Source of the DNA: Clostridiales bacterium
GTDB taxonomy: Bacteria > Bacillota > Clostridia > Oscillospirales > Acutalibacteraceae
Direction of reading: 5' to 3'
Length of the DNA: 7,031 bases
NCBI GenBank assembly: GCA_022791355.1
Contig: JAAVYX010000188.1
Span: 1 to 7,031 of the forward strand
Shown: positions 1-5,149 of the stretch, one piece after another
How positions within the stretch are numbered: the first letter of the stretch is position 1
Layout: every line of letters begins with the position of its first letter
The notes under the pieces: model-generated
The model's input: only the letters and a program-made list of their open reading frames with translations
What the model was told of the DNA's origin: nothing
Databases searched by the model: none
Position numbers and translations under genes: made by a program

Positions 1-1
1 C

Positions 2-511
2 GACAACATCACCACCGACCATATCATGCCGGCCGGGGCCAAGATCCTGCCCCTGCGCTCCAATATTCCTAAAATCTCCGAGCACTGCTTTGTCCGCTGC
101 GATCCCGACTTCCCCGCCCGCTGCAAAAAAGAAGGCAAGGGGATCATCATAGGCGGCGAGAACTACGGGCAGGGCTCCTCCCGTGAGCACGCCGCCCTGG
201 CCCCCCTGTATTTAGGCATCAAGGCGGTAGTGGTCAAATCCTTCGCCCGCATCCACAAGGCCAATCTGGTCAACGCCGGCATCCTGCCCCTGACCTTTGT
301 AAATCCCGGCGACTACGATAAGATCACCGAGGGCGACCAGCTTTCCCTTAAGGGTCTGCGGGAGGCCGTGGCACAGAATCAGCCCATTGTCCTGCGCAAT
401 TTGACTACGGGAGATGAGTACCAGCTTGCCTGCGAGCTGTCCGATCGGGCGCGGGAGATCATTCTGGCCGGCGGCCTGTTACGGTACACCAAGGCTCAGC
501 ACAACGGCTAA
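2..511 (+). CDS. acn: aconitate hydratase, C-terminal (swivel) domain, 5'-truncated by window edge
   Basis: Aconitase interconverts citrate and isocitrate in the cytosol using a [4Fe-4S] cluster. Only the last 169 codons are in the window. The frame is open from base 2, so the gene starts upstream and the ATG at 26 is internal. The fragment is the C-terminal swivel domain: it opens with a DNITTDHIMPAG motif and carries the GGENYGQGSSREHAAL active-site stretch (residues about 46-61 of the fragment), whose SSRE contains the family's catalytic serine and substrate-binding arginine. The cluster-binding cysteines lie in the missing N-terminal part. The pattern and the GGLLRYTK ending resemble the Aquifex-type aconitases of about 640 residues found in many Clostridia; this subtype is inferred from motif style. 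The isocitrate dehydrogenase that uses its product follows 288 bases downstream on the same strand. Confidence 0.93.
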   Translation, partial: DNITTDHIMPAGAKILPLRSNIPKISEHCFVRCDPDFPARCKKEGKGIIIGGENYGQGSSREHAALAPLYLGIKAVVVKSFARIHKANLVNAGILPLTFVNPGDYDKITEGDQLSLKGLREAVAQNQPIVLRNLTTGDEYQLACELSDRAREIILAGGLLRYTKAQHNG

Positions 512-552
512 ATTCCGTTTGCAGATAGACCCTATCGGACTGTGAAGGGACA

Positions 553-592
553 GCCGCCCGGCGGTTTCCTTAAGGGAGACAGGGCGGGCGGC
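553..592. repeat. inverted repeat after acn, possible weak terminator
   Basis: GCCGCCCG (553-560) is perfectly complementary to CGGGCGGC (585-592), giving an 8-bp GC stem 42 bases after the acn stop. The 24-base loop contains the palindrome CCTTAAGG (568-575). No T-run follows, so it is at best a poor intrinsic terminator on the + strand. It could also be an mRNA-end stabiliser. Confidence 0.35.
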
Positions 593-669
593 CTTCTCGA
601 AGAAGTCCCCACACAGACGAACGGTTAGAGACCAGCGGCGTTTTTACGCCCAACCGGCGGCAGGCAGCG

Positions 670-716
670 GGGCTGTACGCGTCGATTGACGGCCGTCAAC
701 CGACGCCGCGCGGCCC
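670..716. promoter_or_regulatory. long hairpin / 28-bp dyad upstream of icd
   Basis: Bases 679-706 form a 28-bp dyad with no spacer: a perfect 14-bp core TTGACGGCCGTCAA (686-699), one mismatched pair (A685/C700), then six more pairs (GCGTCG with CGACGC). Pairing continues outward: GGGCTGT (670-676) pairs with GCGCGGCCC (708-716), with two wobbles and one mismatch. As RNA this is a hairpin of roughly 20 pairs; as DNA the symmetric core resembles an operator for a dimeric repressor. It ends 83 bases before the icd start. No T-run follows, so it is not an intrinsic terminator. A smaller hairpin (GGCGT/ACGCC, 637-650) lies just upstream. The regulator is unknown; the core does not match the usual Rex consensus. 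Confidence 0.45.
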
Positions 717-799
717 GTATGGCTTACTGCATAAAGCCGTATAAACCCCTGGAGGCGGACGGTAAGCCCCTTCGATACGAAAGAAAGCGAGTGATATAG

Positions 800-1969
800 A
801 TGAACGAACAGCAGATTCAAGAGGCGGTTAAAAAATTTGAAGCCCTGGTCCGCACCCAGCAGGAGCGGGCCGAGCGGATCAAGCAGGAAAAGGATTTTGT
901 GGATTACGACGCGCTGGATCAGCTGGTCATCGGCGTCTGCGGCGGCGACGGCATCGGCCCGGTCATTACGAACGAATCGGCCCGGGTGCTCAAATTTCTG
1001 CTTGCCGACGAGGTGACTTCCGGCAAGGTCGTCTTCAAGCAGATCGACGGGCTGACCATCGAAAACCGGGCGGCCCAGAACAAGGCCATTCCCGACGACG
1101 TGCTGGAAGAGCTGAAGGCTTGCCACGTCATCCTCAAGGGCCCCACCACCACCCCTCGGGCCGGCGATCCCTGGCCCAACATTGAGAGCGCCAATGTGGC
1201 CATGCGCAAGGAACTGGATCTTTTCGCCAACATGCGCCCTGTTAAGGTCCCCGACAAGGGCATCGACTGGACCTTCTTCCGGGAGAACACCGAGGGCGGC
1301 TACGCCGTGGGCTCCCAGGGCGTCCATGTCAGCGACGATCTGGCCATGGACTTTGTGGTCACCACTACCGAGGGAACTGAGCGCATCGCGAGGCTTGCCT
1401 ACGAGTACGCCAAAAAGAATAAGAAGGACCGGGTCTCCATTATCACCAAGGCCAACGTCATTAAGACCACCGACGGCAAGTTTTTAAAGCTCTGCCAGGC
1501 CATCGGTAAGGAGTATCCCGACATCGTCACCGACGACTGGTACATCGACATCACCACCGCCAAGCTCATCGACGAGAAGCGGCGGCGGGATTTTAAAGTG
1601 TTCGTACTGCCCAACCTCTACGGCGACATCATCACCGACGAGGCGGCCGAGTTCCAGGGCGGCGTGGGTACCGCCGGCAGCGCCAACATCGGTAAGCGGT
1701 ACGCCATGTTCGAGGCCATCCACGGCTCGGCGCCCCGGATGGTGGCCGAGGGCCGGGGCCAGTACGCCGACCCCTGTTCCATGCTGCGGGCCTCGGCCAT
1801 GCTGCTCTCCCACATCGGCCGGCAGGACAAGGCCGACCTGCTGGAGCGGGCGCTGGACATCTGCATGTACGAGGAGAAAAAGCTGACCATCACCGGCCGG
1901 GACACTGGCTGCACCTGCGCCGCTTTCGGCGATTACGTCATGCAGACGGTGGAAAAGCTTTCCAAGTAG
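800..1969 (+). CDS. icd: isocitrate dehydrogenase (isocitrate/isopropylmalate dehydrogenase family)
   Basis: It oxidatively decarboxylates isocitrate to 2-oxoglutarate with NAD(P)+ in the cytosol. The protein has 389 residues. The nucleotide-fold opening GGDGIGP is at 48-54. The isocitrate signature S130-x-N132-V-x-x-R136 is intact, which separates it from isopropylmalate dehydrogenases. Further expected catalytic or substrate residues are R146 (NMRP), Y168 (ENTEGGY), K218 (TKANVIK) and the metal-binding aspartates D250, D276 and D280 (NLYGDIITDEAA). HGSAP (308-312) marks the cofactor loop. The next two residues are R313-M314 rather than the Asp-Ile typical of NAD enzymes or Lys-Tyr typical of NADP enzymes, so cofactor preference is uncertain. 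About 40 charged, probably helical residues precede the catalytic core. The start at 800 has only a weak purine-rich ribosome site (GAAAGAAAGCGAG), but it is the natural first ATG. The gene follows acn and shares its pathway. Confidence 0.93.
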   Translation: MNEQQIQEAVKKFEALVRTQQERAERIKQEKDFVDYDALDQLVIGVCGGDGIGPVITNESARVLKFLLADEVTSGKVVFKQIDGLTIENRAAQNKAIPDDVLEELKACHVILKGPTTTPRAGDPWPNIESANVAMRKELDLFANMRPVKVPDKGIDWTFFRENTEGGYAVGSQGVHVSDDLAMDFVVTTTEGTERIARLAYEYAKKNKKDRVSIITKANVIKTTDGKFLKLCQAIGKEYPDIVTDDWYIDITTAKLIDEKRRRDFKVFVLPNLYGDIITDEAAEFQGGVGTAGSANIGKRYAMFEAIHGSAPRMVAEGRGQYADPCSMLRASAMLLSHIGRQDKADLLERALDICMYEEKKLTITGRDTGCTCAAFGDYVMQTVEKLSK

Positions 1970-1976
1970 TTTTTTC
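1951..1976 (+). terminator. weak terminator-like hairpin at the end of icd
   Basis: GGAAA (1951-1955) and TTTCC (1959-1963) form a 5-bp stem with a three-base loop inside the last codons of icd. A run of six T (1970-1975) starts seven bases later, just after the TAG stop. The stem is short and separated from the T-run, so termination here is only possible, not likely. Confidence 0.22.
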
Positions 1977-2079
1977 TTTGGGCTCGGCTGGGACAGAGGA
2001 ATCTATACGTTTTCTTTTGTTGGACTGGGCTGGAGGTTTCAAGACGGATGTGTTTTTCTCTTTTAATTAGCGAGCGGGT

Positions 2080-2263
2080 TTATTATAGAGCGGGAGGTTT
2101 TGCGGCAGGCATCCTTTTCTTATTTCTCCAATACTTGATCGTGAGGCGCCCCCCTCTTTTGTAACGCGACAAGAGAGGGGGAAGAAAAACGCGTTCCCGG
2201 AAATCCTACGGATTTCCTCTAAAACCCATTCGACCGGGTCAAGAGGAAAACCGAAGGTTTTCC
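2080..2263 (-). repeat. left half-element of unit 1, rich in hairpins
   Basis: Read on the - strand it ends with the shared GGAG … GAAAAGG … GCAAAACCTCCC series (complement of 2129-2090). Upstream of that series are three hairpins: a 12-bp stem (2150-2161 with 2170-2181, one wobble), an 8-bp stem with three-base loop (GGAAATCC 2199-2206 / GGATTTCC 2210-2217) and another 8-bp stem (GGAAAACC 2245-2252 / GGTTTTCC 2256-2263). The 12-bp stem occupies the same place as the tall hairpins in the other copies but has a different sequence. The core reads GCCGC rather than GGCGC, and I could not find the closing stem seen in other copies, so this copy may be degenerate. Confidence 0.45.
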
Positions 2264-2293
2264 GCGGGGACGCCCTTCCTGAACTCCCGCCCC

Positions 2294-2318
2294 ACAGGGC
2301 CCTCCCTGTTACTTTTTT
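2294..2318 (+). terminator. terminator-like hairpin inside repeat unit 1
   Basis: ACAGGG (2294-2299) pairs with CCCTGT (2304-2309) around a four-base loop, and a T-rich tract with six consecutive T (TACTTTTTTG) follows. On the + strand this has the form of a short intrinsic terminator, about 330 bases after the icd stop. It might equally be one stem of the repeat element. Confidence 0.33.
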
Positions 2319-2457
2319 GTTGACTCTACCCCTTTGACCGCTTTCCTCTCGCTTCCCGCACAAAAGAGCCGTCGTTTATCTCTTACTGCCGGCGGATCAG
2401 TGTAACGTACCAGTTAAAGCTTATATCCGCGCCGGCCTGCGCCCACGGGAGTCAACC

Positions 2458-2700
2458 GGAGGCGGCCGGAAGGACGCAGCCCTGGAGGTGCGCCAGCGGC
2501 GTTAGCCCCGTAGGCGGCCAAGGTATTCATAAGGATACCGCAGACGATAACGCTTTACGCCCCTTTCCTTTTTGGTTTTATCAAGGAAAGGTTCTAGAGG
2601 CGGTTTAGCGCCGGGACGTCAGACGCTGCTAGACCAACTTTTGGAGAAATCCGAAATGCACGTCTGGCGCGAAACTTCCCTCTCCGCTAAACGCAAAAGA
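2458..2700 (+). ncRNA. right half-element of unit 1, candidate structured RNA (copy A)
   Basis: It aligns over about 240 bases with copy B at 4125-4345. Shared blocks in order are: GGAAG then AGCCCTGGAGG (2501-2511 here), CCGTAGG, GGATACCGCAG (2533-2543), a tall variable hairpin (CCTTTCCTT 2562-2570 / AAGGAAAGG 2583-2591), then a large hairpin. The large hairpin is closed by GCGCC-G-GGACGT (2608-2619) with ACGTCTGGCGC (2660-2670). Its loop holds GGAGAAAT and GAAA. The copy ends in GCGAAACTTCCC. A further small stem is GGTAT (2523-2527) with ATACC (2535-2539). Stem sequences differ from copy B yet still pair, which argues for RNA structure. No known RNA family is recognised, and transcription is not shown. 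Confidence 0.4.
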
Positions 2701-2847
2701 CAATTTGTTGTAAAATCTCTCACCCAACCAAAAAATAAAAGTTATAGAAAAAGCGCGGCGCATAAAATTTCCTCATCCTTTATACACAGCGTTGAGCGTA
2801 TACATCGCCCCCTGGACGATGGACGCACGCGGAAAAACCGCACGCAA

Positions 2848-2860
2848 AAAGGTTGGTGAT
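2848..2860 (+). promoter_or_regulatory. split extended Shine-Dalgarno that decides the rex start
   Basis: AAAGG-TT-GGTGAT nearly reproduces the full anti-Shine-Dalgarno complement (AAAGGAGGTGAT), with TT replacing A. GGTGAT ends at 2860, four bases before the TTG at 2865. That is the normal spacing for this extended form and the reason for choosing TTG 2865 over TTG 2853 or GTG 2856, which would overlap the site. Confidence 0.55.
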
Positions 2861-2864
2861 ACCA

Positions 2865-3536
2865 TTGCATAAGAATGGTGCGATTTCCGTGTCGGTCATC
2901 AAGCGTCTGCCCCGGTATTACCGCTTCCTGGCCGACCTGAAAAACGCCGGAGTCATCCGGATTTCCTCCCGGGAGCTTTCCAGCCGGATGGGCCTTACGG
3001 CCAGCCAGATCCGACAGGATTTAAATTGCTTCGGCGGCTTCGGCCAGCAGGGCTACGGCTACAATGTAGAGCAGCTCTTTAAGGAGATCGGTCTGATTTT
3101 AGGTCTGGACCAAACCCGTAAGGCGATTCTCATCGGCGCGGGCAATCTGGGCCGGGCTATTGTGACCCATATGTCCTTTGAAACCCGGGGCTTTCAGCTT
3201 ATCGGCATCTTCGACAAGAAGGAATCCCTGGCCGGCCAGATGGTGCGGGGCTTCCCCGTCCGCCATATAGACGGGCTGGACGAGTTCTGCCGGGAAAACC
3301 TGCCTGAAGCGGCGGTGCTCTGCATCCCTCGTTCCGAGGCGGCCGCCCTGGCCGACCAGCTTATCAAGCTGGGGGTCAAGGGTTTTTGGAACTTCAGCCA
3401 TTACGATTTATCGGTGAAATATCCCGATATCCCCGTCGAAAACGTTCACCTGGGGGACAGTCTCATGACTCTATGCTATAATGTCCACCGGCGTATTGCC
3501 GAGGAAGAAGCCGAGACGCAAAAAGGCAGGCAATAG
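2865..3536 (+). CDS. rex: redox-sensing transcriptional repressor Rex
   Basis: Rex is a cytosolic dimer that senses the NADH/NAD+ ratio. In Firmicutes it represses fermentation and NADH-reoxidation genes until NADH rises. The 223-residue protein is of normal family length. The N-terminal winged helix starts with VIKRLPRYYRFL (11-22) and includes SSRELSSRMGLTASQIRQDL (34-53) and FGGFGQQGYGYNV (56-68). The Rossmann NADH-binding fold follows, with GAGNLGRAI (91-99), the acidic end of strand two at FDKKE (116-120), CIPRSEAA (153-160) and NFSHYDL (176-182). The C-terminal swapped helix region is ENVHLGDSLMTLCYNV (192-207). The TTG start gives an N-terminus of about ten residues before VIKRLPRYY, as in typical Rex proteins. 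The gene stands alone, flanked upstream by repeat unit 1 and downstream by a strong terminator. I see no canonical Rex operator nearby, so autoregulation is not supported. Confidence 0.95.
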   Translation: MHKNGAISVSVIKRLPRYYRFLADLKNAGVIRISSRELSSRMGLTASQIRQDLNCFGGFGQQGYGYNVEQLFKEIGLILGLDQTRKAILIGAGNLGRAIVTHMSFETRGFQLIGIFDKKESLAGQMVRGFPVRHIDGLDEFCRENLPEAAVLCIPRSEAAALADQLIKLGVKGFWNFSHYDLSVKYPDIPVENVHLGDSLMTLCYNVHRRIAEEEAETQKGRQ

Positions 3537-3546
3537 CGTAAGCCGC

Positions 3547-3596
3547 AAGCGCCCTTCCGAAATGTATGCATCATTTCGGAAGGGCGCTTATTTTGA
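3547..3596 (+). terminator. strong intrinsic terminator of rex
   Basis: Eighteen bases (3547-3564) pair perfectly with 3572-3589 around a seven-base loop, and a T-rich tract (ATTTTGATT) follows. It begins ten bases after the rex stop. The opposite strand has no T-run after the stem, so it acts in the rex direction only. Confidence 0.9.
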
Positions 3597-3599
3597 TTG

Positions 3600-3837
3600 G
3601 AAATGGGCGGCACGCTTTCCAGACTGCCTGTGACCATTGATAAACATGGTTGTTGGGACCGTCCCAGTCCCAGAATAGCGTCCGGAAAATAGGCGAAAAA
3701 CAGTTGTTCCGCAGCTATTTGATCCTTTCCTATCTCTGCGCCGCCATTCCAGTTCCTCCCACAGAGAATGGGAAAGCCAGGCTGGCCAGAAGCGCAATCG
3801 GCCTTTTCCATCCCTTGAATTTTGGCGGTATCCACAT
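3600..3837 (-). pseudogene. possible remnant of a secreted-protein gene
   Basis: On the - strand, an ATG at 3837 opens a 35-codon frame, stopping at 3730. It reads MWIPPKFKGWKRPIALLASL, then AFPFSVGG and TGMAAQR: a positively charged start, a hydrophobic segment and an AxA-like end, as in a signal peptide. After the stop, other frames continue, one containing GTVPTTMFINGHRQSGK. That vaguely recalls the PTxxxVLVNGK opening of domains seen in secreted proteins of related Clostridia. No ribosome binding site precedes the ATG and no frame is open across the region, so any gene here is decayed. The resemblance is from memory and weak. The rest of 3600-3960 shows no convincing gene. Confidence 0.22.
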
Positions 3838-3974
3838 ATGTATTTTCATTCCATTACAGTTATTTCTATAGAAAGCTCTAATGTTTATGTCCTTGTTTGG
3901 GAACGTATATCTTTCCAGAAATGTCTTATACTAGAAACAGGTTTGCTTTTGCGTTTATTCCGTTGCTTTTTTCG

Positions 3975-4070
3975 CTTAGCAGGAGACTTTGCGCAAAATT
4001 TCCTTTCCCTTCCCCCTGCTCCGCAGCCGCTAGCTGTTCTCCTTTCGCTTTCTTCTAAAAGGAGCTATCG
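3975..4070 (-). repeat. left half-element of unit 2 (diverged)
   Basis: Compared with the left half of unit 1, it keeps the order end motif, T/C-rich tract, then hairpin. The hairpin is CTCCTTT (4039-4045) with AAAGGAG (4058-4064). The core GGCGC is altered to TGCGC, and the closing stem found in copies A, B and D is not visible. It is probably an old, degenerate copy. Confidence 0.35.
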
Positions 4071-4124
4071 TCTTAATCCCGCCATCGGCGCGCCTAGCTA
4101 AAGCAGCCCTCCCCCAGCCGAAAG

Positions 4125-4345
4125 CAGCCTAAGACGTCTGGAAGTTCCTAGCCCTGGAGGCGTCTAAGGCGGCGACCGTAGGATACCGCAGGCAGCGGCC
4201 GATGGCGATAGCCTTTTTCTCCTTTATCTTTTGCCGCGGCAAAAGATAAAGGTTTGAAAGCGCTTTATCGCCAGGATACCAGACGTCGGTAGATTCGGTT
4301 ATGGAGTATTTGAAAAGGATACCTGGCGCGAAATCTCCCGCTATC
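4125..4345 (+). ncRNA. right half-element of unit 2, candidate structured RNA (copy B)
   Basis: Three paired regions are visible. The first stem is GCCTAAGACG (4127-4136) with CGTCTAAGGC (4161-4170), one mismatch; its loop contains GGAAG and AGCCCTGGAGG, which copy A shares. The second is a perfect 32-base palindrome (4221-4252), starting CCTTTATCTTTTGCC. The third is a large hairpin closed by CGCCAGG (4269-4275) and CCTGGCG (4322-4328), with GGAG (4303-4306) and GAAAAGG (4312-4318) in the loop. The copy ends in GCGAAATCTCCCGCT. The order and spacing match copy A. No protein frame fits. Whether it is transcribed is unknown; a nearby promoter was not identified. Confidence 0.42.
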
Positions 4346-4400
4346 TAGATAATAAAAATGGGAAAACTTGAAGCGTTCCCTCTCAGCTAATAAAAATCAT

Positions 4401-4406
4401 TATAAT
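4401..4406 (+). promoter_or_regulatory. candidate -10 box for the DUF421 operon
   Basis: TATAAT is a perfect sigma-A -10 hexamer, 65 bases before the DUF421 ATG, in AT-rich DNA at the outer edge of repeat unit 2. The best -35 at 19-base spacing (TTCCCT, 4376-4381) is poor, so only the -10 is supported. Confidence 0.4.
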
Positions 4407-4455
4407 TTTTGTAAAGCCCATTCAGATCCCCACAAAAAATAAACGTTTTGCGTTT

Positions 4456-4461
4456 AGGAGG
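4456..4461 (+). promoter_or_regulatory. ribosome binding site deciding the DUF421 start
   Basis: A perfect AGGAGG lies ten bases before ATG 4472. A TTG at 4448 in the same frame lies upstream of this site, so ATG 4472 is the start. Confidence 0.8.
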
Positions 4462-4471
4462 TCATAAGCCT

Positions 4472-5149
4472 ATGCTGGTAACCCTGCTGCGTACCGTCAT
4501 CCTGTATATATTCGTCATATTGGGCCTGCGCATCATGGGTAAGCGGCAGATCGGGGACATGCAGCCCAACGAGCTGGTCATCACCATTCTCATCTCCGAA
4601 ATCGCCGCCATTCCCATTCAGGATATCAACGCGCCGGTGGTCAACGGGATTATCGCTATCTTTATGCTGGTGGTACTGGAAATCCTCATTTCCTTCCTCT
4701 CCATGAAGAGCGCCCACGCCCGGCAGCTCATCAACGGGAAATCGGCCGTCATCGTAAAGGACGGACAGATGGATCAGAAGCTCATGAAGCAGATGCGGGT
4801 AACCGTGGCCGATTTGATGGAGGTGCTGCGCATCCAAAACGTCTTCCACATCGACCAGGTGGCTTACGCCATTCTGGAAACCAACGGCAAGCTCAGCGTA
4901 CTGCTAAAGCCGGAGAACCAGCCGGCCACGGCCGAGGACCTGGACAAGCATCCGGCCGACGACGGTATTCCCGCCCTGGTCATCAACGACGGGACTCTGC
5001 TCAAGGAGGGGATACAGCTGGCGGGCACCAATCGGGAGGCGGTGGACCAGATTCTCAAATGCCAGCGGCTGACCTACAAGGAGGTCTTTTTGATGACCAT
5101 GGATAAAACCGGCAAGCATTACATCGTCAAGAAGGGGATGGAAGCATGA
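4472..5149 (+). CDS. DUF421 / YetF-family membrane protein
   Basis: This 225-residue protein has the DUF421 layout. Three hydrophobic helices (about 3-22, 33-50 and 56-78) are followed by a cytosolic alpha/beta domain (about 86-225). Family marks are GLRIMGKRQIGDMQPNELVI (18-37) with an ISEIAAIPIQD second helix (41-51), and the NGK-SAVIVKDG entry to the soluble domain (88-98). DUF421 proteins such as YetF and the 2Duf proteins of spore formers sit in the spore or cell membrane. Some are linked to spore heat resistance, but the molecular role is not settled, so none is assigned here. The gene overlaps the next by the four bases ATGA, implying translational coupling. Its likely promoter lies in the edge of repeat unit 2. 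No frameshift or unusual codon use is apparent. Confidence 0.9.
   Translation: MLVTLLRTVILYIFVILGLRIMGKRQIGDMQPNELVITILISEIAAIPIQDINAPVVNGIIAIFMLVVLEILISFLSMKSAHARQLINGKSAVIVKDGQMDQKLMKQMRVTVADLMEVLRIQNVFHIDQVAYAILETNGKLSVLLKPENQPATAEDLDKHPADDGIPALVINDGTLLKEGIQLAGTNREAVDQILKCQRLTYKEVFLMTMDKTGKHYIVKKGMEA

Larger units (their letters stand above)
2003..2746. mobile_element. repeat unit 1: non-autonomous element with inverted ends, two head-to-head halves
   Basis: This fills most of the icd-rex gap. The left end reads CTATACGTTTTCTTTTGTTG from 2003. The right end, read on the - strand from 2746, is CTATAACTTTTATTTTTTGG; with a few one-base gaps the similarity continues for about 35 bases on each side (…TGGG…GAG…TTT). 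A second, inner pair of end motifs follows: GGGAGGTTTTGCGGCAGG at 2092-2109, and CTGGCGCGAAACTTCCC at 2664-2680 in inverted orientation. The same motifs recur at 3981-3994, 4322-4342 and 6906-6921. No transposase or other convincing protein is encoded inside, and I see no clear target-site duplication. The left half reads outward to the left and the right half outward to the right. The boundaries are my best estimate from pairwise comparison by eye. Confidence 0.6.
3960..4406. mobile_element. repeat unit 2: second copy of the inverted-ended element
   Basis: It sits between the rex terminator region and the DUF421 operon. The left core AGGAGACTTTGCGC (3981-3994), followed by a TTTCCTTTCCCTTCC tract, resembles the left core of unit 1. 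The right core CCTGGCGCGAAATCTCCC (4322-4339) matches the right core of unit 1. A further end-like motif, TTCCCTCTCAGCTAATAAAA (4376-4395), lies outside the right core and matches the bases just after the unit 1 right core (TTCCCTCTCCGCTAAACGCA). The left half reads toward lower coordinates and the right half toward higher ones, with GGCGCGCC (4087-4094) near the junction. No protein is encoded. The left outer boundary is uncertain; CAGGTTTGCTTTT at 3940-3952, identical to 13 bases in unit 3, may mark a further end copy. Confidence 0.55.

Noticed and set aside
644..1327. A 227-codon open frame on the - strand over the icd start
   Set aside because: It is antisense to a well-supported isocitrate dehydrogenase gene and reflects its GC-rich codon pattern.
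2067..2363. A 98-codon open frame on the - strand
   Set aside because: It lies wholly in the hairpin-rich left half of repeat unit 1, has no ribosome binding site and its translation resembles no protein family; the frame crosses structured repeats.
2533..2543. GGATACCGCAG as a T-box antiterminator motif
   Set aside because: It resembles the GGTACCGCG part of T-boxes only loosely. No specifier loop or terminator arrangement is present, and the same block occurs in copy B far from any tRNA-regulated gene.
2702..2715. TTTGTTGTAAAA as a Rex operator near rex
   Set aside because: Only one half resembles TTGTTAA; the expected symmetric TTAACAA half is missing, and the bases belong to the repeat end.
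2572..2859. A 95-codon open frame on the + strand ahead of rex
   Set aside because: It covers copy A of the repeat and the rex leader, is rich in Lys/Arg/Ser without domain character, and the matching segment of copy B does not keep the frame open.
4087..4094. GGCGCGCC palindrome as a functional site
   Set aside because: An eight-base GC palindrome is expected by chance in such DNA and has no supporting context beyond lying near the unit 2 junction.
3838..4101. An 87-codon open frame on the + strand
   Set aside because: AT-rich low-complexity translation, no ribosome site, and it overlaps the left end of repeat unit 2.
2003..4406. CRISPR array or tRNA genes in the intergenic regions
   Set aside because: Repeats are few, diverged, of unequal spacing and in both orientations, unlike a CRISPR array; no cloverleaf or TTCGA-type T-arm was seen.
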